From Leptobrachium leishanense (lineage: Eukaryota > Chordata > Amphibia > Anura > Megophryidae): a stretch of DNA of 64,000 nt. The DNA is taken from the NCBI GenBank assembly GCA_009667805.1, contig CM019066.1, forward strand, positions 330,826,619-330,890,618, in the 5' to 3' direction. Below the pieces are notes generated by a model. The model had not been told where the DNA came from, did no database searches, and saw only the letters and a program-made list of their open reading frames with translations. Shown here one piece after another: positions 33,640-46,105 of the stretch. The number at the start of each line of letters is the position of its first letter. Position 1 is the first letter of the stretch. The translations under genes were made by a program, and so were the position numbers.

Positions 33640-34500
33640 GCATGCAAAAAACCTCCAGCACTGAACTCTTCCACAATACCACAAAAGCGTTACGGTGTGA
33701 ATGCACTTGCTGCCATGAAAGGCACAATATTTGGCTGTACTGACGCCTGTGCCAGATTTATATCATTATAATTTTTTGAACAGCAGGGTCCAACCCTGCA
33801 CTCTTCCACAATACCACAAAAGGGTTACGGTGTGAATGCACTTGCTTCCATGAAAGGCACAATATTTGGCTGCACTGACGCCTTAGCCAGATTTATATCA
33901 TTTTAATTTTTTGAACAGCAGAGTCCAACCCTGCACTCTTCCACAATACTACAGAGGGGTTACTGTATGATAATAGAACTTGCTGGCAGTCTGGCACCAA
34001 AAGCACAATATCTGGGTGCACTGACTCCTTTACCAGATTCATATCTTTTTAATATAGGACCACATGGTCCACCCCTGCATTCTTCCACAATACTACAGAG
34101 GGGTTACTGTTTGATGATAGTTGCTGGTCTGGCAGTCTGGCACCAAAGGCACAATATCTGGGTGCACTGACGCCTTGACCAGAATCATATCTTTTTAATA
34201 TAGGACCACATGGTCCACCCTTGCATTCTTCCACAATACTACAGAGGGGTTACTGTATGATGATACTTGCTGGCCTGGCAGTCTGGCACCAAAGGCACAA
34301 TATCTGGGTGCACTGACGCCTTTACCAGATTCATATCTTTCTAAAATAGGACCGCAAGGTCCACCCCTGCATTCTTCCACAATACTACAGAGGGGATACC
34401 GTATGATAGTACTTGCAGGCCTGGCACCAAAAGCACAATATTTGGGTGCACTGCCACTGACGCCTGTATCAGATTCATATCCTCAGAGGGGTTACGGTGT
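33640..34500. repeat. 135-146 bp tandem repeat inside hAT, 6 copies
   Basis: CTTCCACAATA recurs at 33668, 33803, 33938, 34082, 34228 and 34374. Units contain GGGTTACGGTGTGAATGCAC, GGCACAATAT..GGGTGCACTG and ACGCC..ACCAGATTCATAT. It is the same repeat as 12080-12725, reverse oriented. Confidence 0.93.
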
Positions 34501-35756
34501 GACGGCACTGTTGCCGACGCTAAAGGCCCAATTCTAAAGCACCTATTGTTACTTTCATCCAAAGCCTGCATAAGTTTCACAATAATTTAGCCAAAAAAAT
34601 CACTAAACTTTTTCTATGAGTCCGAAAATGTCTCCTCTTTTTTATACAGACTGCTGCCCCAAGCAGTTGTTTATGGATAGATTAAAGGAAAAGCATTTAC
34701 CGGCATTTGAAACATCATTTTTTTGTTTTCAAGTGTTTCTATACATCCTAGAAATCCGCCACTTCACGGGCAGGTTATGGGGACCTCCTAGGCACGATAA
34801 TTGAAGGAATTTTTTCGTTTTTATTTTTAACCCTTATTTCATGGAAAACTCTCTGTCCCTTTAAAAACGTTTTTTTTTTTACTTTTTGTCCTTGTTTCCT
34901 GTCCCCCAGGGCACTACCCGGACCGCCATACACCTTTTATGGCAAATATCTAGCATATATGCCCTCTTGGAGGGCACTCTAAAAACCGAATTTTCAGCCC
35001 CATTGACTTGTATTGAGTTCGGGTTCGGATTTGAACATTTGGAATGTTCGGGTTCGGGTACGAACCCGAACTCGGACGTGTTCGGCTCATCCCTAGTGGT
35101 AAGGTAGAAATCCTGCGCCTGTAGGTTTCCCCTTAGCATCCCCGGTTTAGCACCCTATTACGGGGCAGGTGCTGATTCAGCAGTCTGCCCCTTAATGCAG
35201 TGCTAACGTGCCACTGCGAGTATCACCTTCTGGCGTCCATAGGACTCCATGGAGGCTTGTGCTGCCGAGTCACGTGACCTGCAAGATCTGGTCTCATGTA
35301 ATAGTGCAGGTCTGAGAAGTGATCCCGGAGGGAGACTATTTCTCCCCAGTCTCACTCTGCTCCCAGCGGCCAGAAGTGGCGGATTGAGTCACTGCTCGTG
35401 CCGTGGGATGAGAGGTGAGTATCTGATATTTGAGGGGGGGGGTTACAGCTGGTGCTGATTGATTCTGCAGAAGCGGAATCAGTTAGCACCAGTTTATTGC
35501 TGTGGTTAACGTTTCAGTTAGCCGCAGCAGTGTGGTAAGTAATGTTAGGACTTCGTTATCCTAACGCTAATTACTCTTTGCGCTCCCCATGTTAAACAAA
35601 GGTAGTGTAAAGTACAGTAAGCTCACACTAGAAAGCTCCATCTCCAAAGCGCGAACAGGTTTTTTTCCCTGTTAGCATTCGGATTGTAATCCACGCTAGG
35701 GCCACTTAACCTAACATTAACACTCACATACTAGCGTTAAGATTGTAATAGGGCCC

Positions 35757-36570
35757 ATAATCTGCTAACAATTGTCCTTCAGCATTGGATTTCAGGTGGG
35801 AGAATCCATATTCAAGTCCAGTAATGAGACTTGTTTTTCTGTTACAATCAATGCACATCAGACAAAGCCATCGTTTAAAATCAGCAATGGGTCCATAGCA
35901 CTCCAGACATCAATTTGGCGTGAACCCAGACATCTCTAGTGATGGCAATAACATCCTTGGGTATATCCACCAGTGCTGTATCTGGCTTTTATGTCCGGAT
36001 TGCTGAGGGAAATTGAGTGGAGTGGGAGATGTTGAAACAGCTTATGTAACATAGCGGCCAACTGAGTGACACATGGGGTAGTCGTCCTCTCCCACACTTT
36101 CCGATAGAACCCAAATTATACATTCTGCCTTCGTGATATCCTTACTATCCCCACGGTCCCTGTTTTCCATCCGCTGCATAAACTCTCATTTGCACAGGAG
36201 AGACCTTGGCCTTGATAACCATCATAAAAAATATTTTTCATTTGAATAATCCCCAAAGATAAATGTAATTTATGGTTAGAAAAAAAGCACATAAAATATT
36301 TAGGATTTTTTTTTACAATGACTGGAACGAGATACTGAACACACCAGCCATGCCCTGATCATATATATTTTTATCTTTGCTGTCAAACTTTTACCTTGTG
36401 TGTGAGTTCTTTGGAAATTTTGGAAAATTAGAGTGGAATACTTGAGAACTATTATCTTGAAAAGGAGGCACATATGGATGTTTGCACATGAGGCACTTTA
36501 CATTCTAAACATGTGGTCAGATGGGCTGCCTTATGCACAAATCACAAGATTCAGTTGTGTGTGTGTTGTG
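35757..36570. other. Sequence without recognised feature
   Basis: No gene or repeat recognised between the Harbinger-type MITE and the next hAT nest. Confidence 0.45.
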
Positions 36571-37084
36571 TTCGGGATTAGGGATGAGCTGTTCGGTTCG
36601 ATCAGTTCGGAGTTCGACTCGAACATTGGCAGTTCGAAACTTCGCGAACTTCGAACTTTTTGGCGTGTTCGGTTCGAGTTCTAATTTTTTTTTTGAAAGA
36701 AGTAAAAAAAATGCTTAAAAAATACAAAAAAATCTAGAAATAAAGAGACTCTTTACTGCAGAATATTATAAGCAACGGTTTATTAGATATTGAATTAAAA
36801 AGCTACCCAGGGCAAGAAGGCACGCATGTGGGCGATGATTAGCAAAGGACGGACTGTGTACGTCGTCAAGAAGCGGTATGTATAATAGCATAAACATGTT
36901 ACATACACATAACACACATTACATACATCTACCAACATATGTCAACACATGCTGCAGCGTAATGTATTATCTGTTTGTCAGACAAATGTGACTGTCATAA
37001 AATTATTCTGGCTTTATTTAAAATATTTGCACACGTGTACATTTTTCTGAAACTTTCACACCTCAAAATTACATGTGCTTAGAG

Positions 37085-37568
37085 TGCATGAGGCTTGCAT
37101 AGGATTTTTTGCACCGCCTGTGTGTTTCGTCTTTAAAATGCTGCAATGGGTGATGTGGATTTTCTATCTTACAAAGAAAGCATGCTTTAAGGTCTGCCTA
37201 ATGTCTAGGTGCAAAGATTCTCACCCCTAAATGACATGTGCTCGCAGCAGGGCTCTCAAACTCTGGTGCCCCTGATGTTTTTGAACTACAACTCCCAGGA
37301 TTCCCTCGGCATGTATTGCATTGAAATCATCCTGGTACTTGTAGTCCAAATCATGTTGGGGGCCCGTGTGTTTGAGACCCCTGGCATACTGTGCATGAGG
37401 CTTGCATATGTTTTTTTGCGCCGCCTGTGTGTTTCATCTTTAAAATGCTGCAATGGGTGATGTGGATTTTCTAGCTTAGAAGGAAAGCATGCTTTACAGT
37501 CTGCCTAATGTCTAGGTGCAAAGATTCTCACCTCTAAATGACATGTGCTTACAGCAGGGCTCTCAAAT
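37085..37568. repeat. Direct duplication of about 175 bp flanking a MITE
   Basis: GTGCATGAGGCTTGCATA...GCTGCAATGGGTGATGTGGA...AATGTCTAGGTGCAAAGATT occurs at 37085-37257 and again at 37390-37565. A shorter third piece lies at 38405-38470. Confidence 0.85.
37250..37384. mobile_element. Short palindromic MITE, copy 3
   Basis: CAGGGCTCTCAAACTCTGG and GTGTTTGAGACCCCTGG are inverted ends, with ACTACAACTCCCAGGATTCC and TACTTGTAGTCC inside. The clearest copy of the family at 2319 and 2690. Confidence 0.75.
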
Positions 37569-37609
37569 GGCGTAAACAACAGGTGTTAATTAGTTAATTA
37601 ACAGATTAA

Positions 37610-37897
37610 TTACAGATGGACTTGACAACCGAGGTGTTAAAACAGTTCGAACAGCTGGGACTCAATGTCTAAAACTTGGAATTCCAGCTGATTTAGCACA
37701 GAGCCCCAGCTGCAGTGGCCCTTTTTGGCCAGCAGATGGTGACATTTGTCTGTGAAATACAGCTATTACAGTCAAACATAAGTTGTGAATTTTCTCAATT
37801 CGTTTTCACTGTATAAAGAAATCCCACCCAAAAAAATAACTAAAACCTTGCTCATGACAGGGTTTTTTTGGAAAACCACTTGGTAGTGAACCAGCTA
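37610..37897. mobile_element. TTAA-target element fragment
   Basis: Shares TTCCAGCTGATT, GGCCAGCAGATGGTGACATT and ACCACTTGGTAGTGAA with the elements at 27846 and 29740. The terminal TTAA has decayed. Confidence 0.5.
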
Positions 37898-38205
37898 AGT
37901 TGATTTACAATAATTTGCAACTGAAGTTCATCCATCTGGCGCTGTCAAAGCTAGACATCACAGCCTTATTTCATTGATTTGATTTACCTGGCTTGAGCTA
38001 CCAAACAGATACAAGAATCAGACAATTCTTGGCCTTTCTGCAAATAGCTCATAATAATGATATACTAACCCACAGTAGATCTTCCTATTAAGCAATGCTA
38101 CATCATTTAAAAAGCTTTGATAATTTTATCCAATACGCTTAGGTTTTGAACACTTGTGTCACAAACGTTTTAAACTGTATTTGTGATTCCACATGTGATC
38201 ACAAT

Positions 38206-38420
38206 TAGGGATGAGCTGTTCGGTTCGATCAGTTCGGAGTTCGACTCGAACATTGGGAGTTCGAAACTTTTTGGCGTGGTCGGTTCGAATTTTTTTTGAA
38301 AAAAGTATAAAAAATGCTTAAAAAATACTAAAAAATCTAGAAATAAAGAGACTCTTTACAGCAGAATATTATGAGCAACGGTTTATTAGATATTGAATTA
38401 AAAAACTACCTAATGTCTAG
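38206..38420 (+). mobile_element. Second hAT left end, same family
   Basis: TAGGGATGAGCTGTTCGG... through AAAGAGACTCTTTACAGCAG and CGGTTTATTAGATATTGAAT closely repeats 36579-36810. Its left flank ATCACAAT does not match the flank at 48198, so it is either a nested copy whose right end is lost or a segmental duplication of the left end. Confidence 0.75.
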
Positions 38421-39734
38421 GCGCAAAGATTCTCACCTCTAAATGACCTGTGCTCTCAAACGGCGTAAACAACAGGTGTTTAATTAGTGTTTGGAAATAA
38501 CATGTGCTTCTAATTAGTCTGGTCTCATGAATTTGATACATTGCCTGCAGACTGGCTGTGGCTCCTGCACATGTATGAACACTGTGCTTCTGAATTCTAA
38601 GAAGTGTTCATTTCTACTACATGTTCCTCTGATATGCTGTTTAACCCCTTAAGGACCAGGGCTCTGTAAAGCCAATCATTAATGATGTAGATGTTATGTC
38701 ATTTGTCATCAAGGGCTTAATAAAATCTTTATCACACTTCTTAGATTTAAACGTAATATTCCAGTATTTGTATGTCATGTACCTCTCCCGAAGGGCCTAT
38801 GTGAGCATACAATTATTATTGTGTTAGATCTATAGTTTTGGTGCAAGCGTGGTGGAAGGTCTTGCTGCTTCTGCATTAGTAACACAACACAATGTGAAAA
38901 TGTCTATCATAAAGCGTACAAGCTGAGTCCCTAGAGTCTCTGACTATCGATTGTCATATATACCTTGCTTTATACATACAATACATTCCCTCATCTAACA
39001 GGATAGTAGCCAGTCCCTGTGCATTTTAACCCCTTAAGGGTGGCTAGGTGTTGTGTGTGGGTCTCTGATAGCGATATTTCTATACATCCTACGAATTCGC
39101 CACGTCACGGGCAGGTTATAGGGACCTCCTAGGCACGATATTTGAAGGAAGTTTTTTTTTAATTTTTTAATTTTTTTTGAATGAAAAGTTTTTATTTTGC
39201 ATTAAAGAGTACACAAAACAGTTAAAGGCAGAACATGTCAGCAAATTTAAGCGACAGAGAAATGCGACTAAATAAAATCAGTGTAAGTTGCTTCGTTAAG
39301 GATAGAAACGTATATCTATTCGAACATAGTTAGATAGTCTTACTGGTGTTATCTAATACAGCGAATGCCAACATCGAGGCTCAACTGAGCCATCAAAATG
39401 TCCCATGAAAACTAAACCGTGGACTCAAATTTAAGAGGAGAATAAACATAGATACGGAAAAAGAGTGAATGGTGATTCCCATGAGGAGGTCCCTTTAAGA
39501 GAGAAAAGAGAGAGGGAGAAAGAAACAGAGAAAGAGAAAAAAAATAAAAAAATATTTGGGAGAGGTGGTGGGTGGAGGGAAGATTAAAAGTAATTTGGAG
39601 AATAAAGAAGTAGGAGATGTGAGGTAACCAAAACAGAAGGGGAAAAGGGATTGTTGTGGTGGTATTATAATCGTATGAGGTGTGAAGTGTCCTCGAGATT
39701 GAGTAATAAGCAGTAAGTCTCTGAGTCTTAGGGC

Positions 39735-42700
39735 CTAAGTCAATCCCGCGTCAGAATCTACTCGGCCTCCGTCACCCTCCTCCAGGATCTCCTTGAACTG
39801 CGCCGAGGAGCAGTACGTTGACCAATGAAACCATACCTCTTGAGAGTGTTGTGCCGCTTTCGAAGGAGAAAGGGCGAGTTCTTCATTAGATCTCAAAATT
39901 TCCATTTTGTCGATCAATGTTTTTAAGGGGGGAATAGAGGTTGACTTCCAGAGTAAAGGAATCAAAGATCTGGCCACCAGAAGAATGCGTAAGAGCACCG
40001 ATTTCTTCATGGAAGCCAGTGAGAATGGCAGTTGGAGCAGCAAAAATATTTGAGGTAAAAAGTCCAAGTCCACATCCGTGGTCATTCGCACGAGGTCTCG
40101 GATCTTCCTCCAGTAGGTTTGAATAATAGAACATTCCCACTAAATATGCAGGTATGTGCCCACTTCAATAGAGCATCTCCAACACATCGGAGATATAGTA
40201 ACATTGAATGTTGCCAGGAGAGCAGGAGTGCGATACCAGAAAGTCAGCAGCTTGTAGGATGATTCTTGGAGTTTGGTGACTGGGGTACCTGAGTGAGTAA
40301 GGGACAACGACTTAGACCAGTCGTCGTCCGACATAGGAGTGTTCAGAGTGCGTTCCCATCGAGACATGTATGCTGGTGGCTCAGTGTCCCTGTCACGCAA
40401 CAACCCATATAACGTGGACATGCTGTGTGCCAACGGGAAGGTTCGTCTGCAGAGTGTCTCAAAGGGGGAAAGCGACCTAGTCAAAGACATATTATTCTGC
40501 ACTTTCCGAAGAAATGATTTAATCTGGTGGAAGTTAAAGAGTTCTGCAAAGGTGATGGTCGAATCATCGTGTGTCTTCAAAGTTACAAACACTCCGTCTT
40601 GCAGAACATGATGGGCTCTGAGGTTGGGGGAATCCGCGAGGCGAGGCGCTAATGGTTGTATGATCTCAACTGGGAATTCAGGATTGTGTCACAATGGAAG
40701 TAAAGGTGAGGGGTATGTTGATAGAGCATATTTTGTTTGTATCTTGTGCCAGACAGTGAGCGTACTACCCATCGAGGAGAGTTCCTTGGCTGTTAGCTGA
40801 ACTGCAGCCCAAGAAAGCCATGGAAGGGTCCATACCGGGCGGCCGGCCTGCGCCTCCTCTAGATCTAACCATCTCTGTTCGGGTGAACCAGTCATCCAAT
40901 CAATCACTCTGGTTAGGTGCGTTGCATAGTAGTATAGGCATGTGTCCGGTAGTGCCAACCCCCCACTACTTTTCGATTTACAGAGTACGTCATATTTAAG
41001 TCGGGGGCGAGAGTTAGGCCAGATGAATGAGGTAAAGAGTGCACGTATCCCTTTGTGATAAGATAAAGGTATGCATATAGGTATTGTGTGAAATAAGTAC
41101 AACAGACGTGGGAGAAAATTCATTTTAATAACGCTAATGCGTCCCATCCAGGATAGGAATTTTGGGGACCATCGTGCGATGTCGGCCTTAAAAACTTCAG
41201 CTAGCGGCGTGAAGTTTAAAGTGAACAGCTTCGTAATATCAGGGGAAAGGCGGATTCCAAGATAAGTTAGCGAGGAGGAGCACCAGCAAAAAGCGTATTG
41301 CGCACTCAGTACTCGTCTCCAGTGTCCTCTCGGACAGATAGCTAGGATTTCAGATTTTGTTTCATTTATTTTAAAGCCTGATAGCAAGCCATATTCTCGA
41401 AGCTCCTTAGCCACCTCCGGCATAGACCCCACAGGATCTGGTAAAAGGAACATTAGATCGTCGGCGTATGCAGATACCTTGTGTTCATGAAGTGTACCTT
41501 GGATCCCCTGGATGCCCCCATTCTGTCGGATTGAAGACAACAGTGGTTCCAGACTAAGTGCGAACAGAAGGGGCGAAAGCGGGCATCCCTGGCGTGTGCC
41601 GTTACGTATTTGGAATGTGGGCGTGAGGGCTCCATTTACCCTAACTCGTGCTGTCGGTGTAGAGTATAGTGGTGCAATCCAGTTCAGAAAGACCTCCCCT
41701 ACTCCGTACCGTTTTAGGGTCTGAAAAAGAAACGGCCATGACACGCGATCATAGGCCTTTTCGGCATCCGTTGAAAGAAGTAATAACGGTCGTGCCATAT
41801 GTCTAGAGTAGGCAATGGCATTTATTACTCTAATTGTCGCGTCTCTGGCTTCACGACCCGGGATGAACCCTACTTGATCTGGATTAATCAACTGAGGAAG
41901 AAATCGTTTCAAGCGGTTGGCCAGTATTCGTGCTAAGAGCTTCATATCACTATTAAGCAGCGAGATAGGCCTGTAGCTTCCACATATAACATGATCTTTC
42001 CCTGGTTTTGGAATTAAAGAGATTGTCGCCATTAACGAATGTGGGTGGGGAGTAATCCCTTCCCGGAAAGCATTAACCACTTCCATGCGGAGGACGCGCT
42101 CAGCGCGTCCTCCGCATGGCTCCTGCTGTGCGGAGGACGCGCTGAGCGCGTCCTCCCTTTGGGGTCAGCGTTCGGCCGGGTTCCGGCCGATCGCTGGCCC
42201 CCCGGTGCGGGCTGACATCCTCGATGTCAGCCCAGCATCCGGAACTGCCGCCGATGAAATTAGGTGTCATCGCGGCAGCGCGATGACACCTAATTCAGGC
42301 GCCCCCCCGCATGTGCGGAGGAGGCGCCTGAAAGGGAGGGGGAGGTCCTTCGGACCTCTCTCCCTCCCGATCGGCGGCGTTGCGGGGGTTAACCCAGGCA
42401 CCATTTGGAAGGCACAGCCTGTCCTTCCAAATGGTGCCTGGCATTAACCCCTGGGGAGCTGGATCGCGAATCGGCACTGAAAAGCGCCGGTTCGTGATCC
42501 TTTCCCGGAGCTGGCCGACATCTTGGATGTCGGCCAAGCCTCTGGGAACTCCCCCTGAGGACTGGCGTCATCGTGCATAGCACGATGACGCCAGTCCTAG
42601 AGTTAACCCCTAACTGCCACCAACGGTGGAGATAGGGAGTTCCAATGAACTCCCTATCTCCCGATCCGTGGCAGCTAGGGGTTAAAGTTTGGTATGGTTG

Positions 42701-44832
42701 GATCGGCCAGAGCATGGCCGTTCCAACGATACCAAACACTACTGTGAAAAAAGTTTTTTTAAAAAAATAAAAATTAAAAATAAAAATATATTTAAAAAAG
42801 AAATTATAAGAAAAAAATAAACATTTTTTTTTCTTTTTTTTGGTTCGTTAATGCAGCAATATTGTTCCCATTTCAATTATAATGTGAACAATGATGCTGC
42901 ACTAATGATTTTTGTATGCGGTGCGTTTGTTAAAAATCGTGTAATTTTCCCCCAAAAAAAATGTAACGAGACCCCATCTCTAATTTTTTTAACAAGCGCA
43001 CCCCATACAAAATATAACCGCAATTGCTCGCATGTTAAAATGTGAAAAAAAACACTTTACACATTGTAAATTATTGAAAATACATACTTTATTGCATTTT
43101 TTGTTATAATATACAGACATGACATAACGTGTACATATAATAATGACATATTATGAATCTACCGAGTCTGACGGAAAGAACGATATATAATATGTCTGGG
43201 TCATATACTAAAATAAGCCTTCAAAACACGTTTAAACATGATGAGCAAAACTGGTAAAAATGACCTCAGCACAGAGGTGTGAAAAGCCTCAGCAGCGAAA
43301 GGGTTAAAACATCGCAACAGGGTGGGTAGAAGATCTTTGGAAGTGGTCTTATAATATTCTATGGGTAAGCCATCCGGGCCCGGACACTTCCCATTTTTGG
43401 TCGTCTTCAGTGCTTCTAATATTTCTTCAGCAGATATGACAGAACTCAGGGCCTCGCGTCCGGTAGAGCCAAGAGGCTTAAGAATTGTACGATGTAAGAA
43501 AGTGTCTATTCGATCCAACGTCCTGTCAGTAGGTTCAGTGGTATCCAAGTTATAGAGATCAGAGAAAAACTTCTGGAATTCCCCTGATATTGCATTCAGG
43601 TCAGTCACAGAGATACCCTCTGAGGTGCGCAGTTTAGGTATATAAGACTTTATGCGTTTGTCTCGTATTATTTGTGCCAATAACCTGCCAGGCTTATTTT
43701 CTTGTAAGGCAAAAAATGAGCGAGATCTCATGGCTTGAAATCAAAGAGAAGAGCTTACTAGTTTGTCCAAAGCTTGCCTTGCTTGTATAAGTCTCTGATA
43801 CACCGTGGCATCGTTAGACATGATATGTTCGAGTTCGAGCGCTCTAATCTCTTCTAGGAGAGTCTTACGTTCATCATCATGCAGTTTTTTCCTGGTCTTG
43901 CCTTTGTTAATAAAGAAGCCTCATATGACCGCTTTATGTGCCTCCCAAAGCGTTTGTATAGGAGAATCCGAAGAAGAATTTTCCGCAAAGTAACGTTCAA
44001 GCGTCGTGTGAAGTTCCTCCTTGATAAGAGAGTCAGTTAGGAGCGAGACATTCAGTCGCCACTGATGTTCCTGAGGGGCAAACAAAGGCGATTGCATCAC
44101 TAAGTTAAGCGGTGCGTGGTCTGACCACGTTGTGGCTAAAATGTCCGTTGAGCGCGATAGGTTGAGGTTATGATAGTGCATAAAAAAGTAATCTATGCGC
44201 GAATGGGTTCTATGCACCTGTGAAAAATAAGAATAGTCACGGTCTGTGGGGTGAAGTGCTCTCCAAACATCCACTAAGCGATGTTCATGCAGTGTCCGGC
44301 GAATTGTATGCAGGACGTGGGAGGGCGTGGTCGATGCCCCCATGGAAGAGTCCACCAAAGGATCGAGTGCCACATTAAAGTCCCCAGCCAGGATCGTAAT
44401 CCCCTTCTGGAAGTTGTCCAGCAAGCGCATGATACGCGTAAGACAAGAATGTTGTTTTTTGTTGGGTAGGTATATAGACGCAAAGGTGTAGGTGGTGTCC
44501 AAGATGGATCCCCGAACAAAAATGTATCTACCGCCCTCATCTGCCATCGCGGCATCCAGTAGAAAGGGAACATCTTTAGAAAATAGGATTGCAACTCCCC
44601 GGGATTTACTTTGTGAATAATTGCTGTAGAATCCTAACGGATAAAACGTATCTTTCAGAGTTGGGGCTGATCCCAATCTAAGATGAGCTTCCTGGAGGAA
44701 GGCAACGGACGCGCGGGAGGCCCTCAGGTCACGGAAGAGTCTGGATCGTTTTTCAGGGATGTTAAGACCTCGAACATTATGGGAGTGTAATTGTAAATTG
44801 CAAGGAGCGTATGGTGAGTTCGTATGGGACAT
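39735..44832 (-). pseudogene. L1/Tx1-type ORF2: endonuclease and reverse transcriptase
   Basis: From 44832 downward the product has an APE-type endonuclease (SHNVRGLNIPEKRSR, FLQEAHL, AGDFNV, SRIDYFF, WSDHAPL). After it comes a linker (43731-43308), then the reverse transcriptase (LIPKPGKD, SYRPISLLNSDMKLLARILA, GFIPGREARD, DAEKAYDRVSW, GTRQGCPLSPLLFAL and the catalytic YADDL near 41460). The C-terminal CWRC...GTYLHI.WEC zinc-knuckle-like segment is near 40150-40190. The four open blocks (starts 44832, 43731, 42086, 40592) share one frame once the TTAA insertion is subtracted, about 1,288 codons. Only in-frame stops break it: TGA near 43922 and 43745, a TGA near 40690 and a TAG near 40138. 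It would nick the target and copy its RNA there; this copy is inactive. Confidence 0.93.
42077..43303. mobile_element. TTAA-target multi-hairpin element inside ORF2
   Basis: Sits between TTAA at 42073-42076 and TTAA at 43304-43307 in the middle of the reverse-transcriptase frame. Ends CCACTTCCATGCGGAGG and, reversed, CCCTTTCGCTGCTGAGG agree at 12 of 17 positions. The left 660 bp is a train of hairpins: 42083-42119 (37-bp palindrome, 18-bp arms), 42132-42156, 42209-42233, 42258-42295, 42334-42369, 42394-42441, 42511-42535, 42558-42598, 42605-42684, 42688-42738. A further hairpin lies at 42852-42899. An AT-rich block (42745-42840) follows the train. No transposase; piggyBac-type by target and ends. 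Confidence 0.85.
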
Positions 44833-45384
44833 GGTCGTAAAAAGGGTGCGTTACCACTGTCAAGAAGTAGGTTCCTTTATGAGGAATACAGGGGTCAACG
44901 GTAGGGGGAGGAATAAGTTGGAAATAGTGGGATAGAAAGAGGGGATGTGAGAGACGGAGAAAGGTAAGGGAGGAAGGGAGATAAAAAATAAAACCTTTAA
45001 GAAAAATGTCCTCTCTCTCTCCCCCCCCCCAAGGAATAAAATAAGGTTATAAGAGGAGCACTGTGAGACTATTGAGGTAGCGGGGAAAAAACAATAGAGA
45101 ATCAGTGATATAGACCAAAGAAGATTCAGTAAAACAAGGAGGCGTCAATCAGGGCCGTCTTTAGCGTGGGGCAAAAGGGGCAGCTGCCCCGGGCCCATTC
45201 ATTGCTATGGGGCCCAAGACAGCTGCTCCCAGCCTGCAAAAATCATGGCATCGCGTGCTGTGTAAGGACAGGTCATGTGACCGCAGAGAGGAGATGAGGC
45301 CTCGCGAGAGAAGTGGTTGGCTCCTCCCCTCCTCTTCAATATGCAGTTCCCCTTCTCTCGCCGGGTCCCGGCTGGTTATGTGAT

Positions 45385-46105
45385 GCACTGCTGGGCATGT
45401 GAAACTCTGCAGGGCATGATGTGATGGGAAACTCTGCAGGGCATGATGTGATGGGCATGTGAAACTCTGCTTGGCATGATGTGATGGGAAACTCTGCTGG
45501 GCATGATGTGATGGGCATGTGAAACTCTGCTGGTCATGATGTGATGGGCATGTGAAACTCTGCTGGGCATGATGTGATGGGAAACTGCTGGGCGTGATGT
45601 GATGGGCATGTGAAACTCTGCTGAGCATGACGTGATGTGATGGGCATGTAAAACTCTGCTGGGCATGAGGTGATGGGAAACTCTGCTGGGCGTGATGTGA
45701 TGTGATAGGCATGTGAAACTCTGCTGGGCATGATGTGATGGGCATGTGAAACTCTGCTGGGCATGATGTGATGGGATGTGAAACTCTGCTGGGCGTGATG
45801 TGATGGGCATGTGAAACTCTGCTGGGCATGATGTGATAGGAAGTGAAACTCTGCTGGGCATGATGTGATGGGCATGTGAAACTCTGCTGGGCGTGATGGG
45901 ATGTGATGGGCATGTGAAACTCTGCTGGGCATGATGTGATGGGAAGTGAAACTGCTGGGCGTGATGGGATGTGATGGGCATGTGAAACTCTGCTGGGCAT
46001 GATGTGCTGGGCATGTGAAACTCTGCTGGGCATGTGATGTGCTGGGCATGTGAAACTCTGCTGGGCATGTGAGACTCTGCTGGGCATGTGAAACCCTGCT
46101 GGGCA
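45385..46105. repeat. Minisatellite, GGGCATGTGAAACTCTGCT type
   Basis: Compound units of about 17-35 bp combine GGGCATGATGTGAT, GGGCATGTGAAACTCTGCT and GGGAAACTCTGCT in variable order. Open frames across it on the minus strand are periodic artefacts. Confidence 0.93.

Larger units (their letters stand above)
31774..35095 (+). mobile_element. 3.3-kb hAT element with intact 8-bp duplication
   Basis: TAGGGATGAGCTGTTCGG at 31774 and TGTTCGGCTCATCCCTA ending at 35095 are inverted termini. GTGGTAAG is repeated exactly at 31766-31773 and 35096-35103. From left to right it holds subterminal GTTCG/CGAAC clusters, a promoter-like region with TATA box, a 72-80 bp tandem array, a transposase C-terminal frame, a 135-146 bp tandem array, and the conserved right end. 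It is the only hAT copy here with recognisable transposase coding. Confidence 0.95.
31733..35756. mobile_element. Harbinger-type MITE split by a hAT element
   Basis: Left GGGCTGTAGTACAATG and right ATTGTAATAGGGCCC are inverted ends once the hAT at 31774-35095 is removed, leaving about 0.7 kb. The right part (35104-35756) shares the CTCCATGGAGG, GTGCTGCCGAGTCACGTGAC, CCCAGTCTCACTCTGCTCCC and CTCCCCATGTTAA blocks with 60830-61416. Flanking trinucleotides ATT/ATA are compatible with a decayed TWA duplication. Confidence 0.65.
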
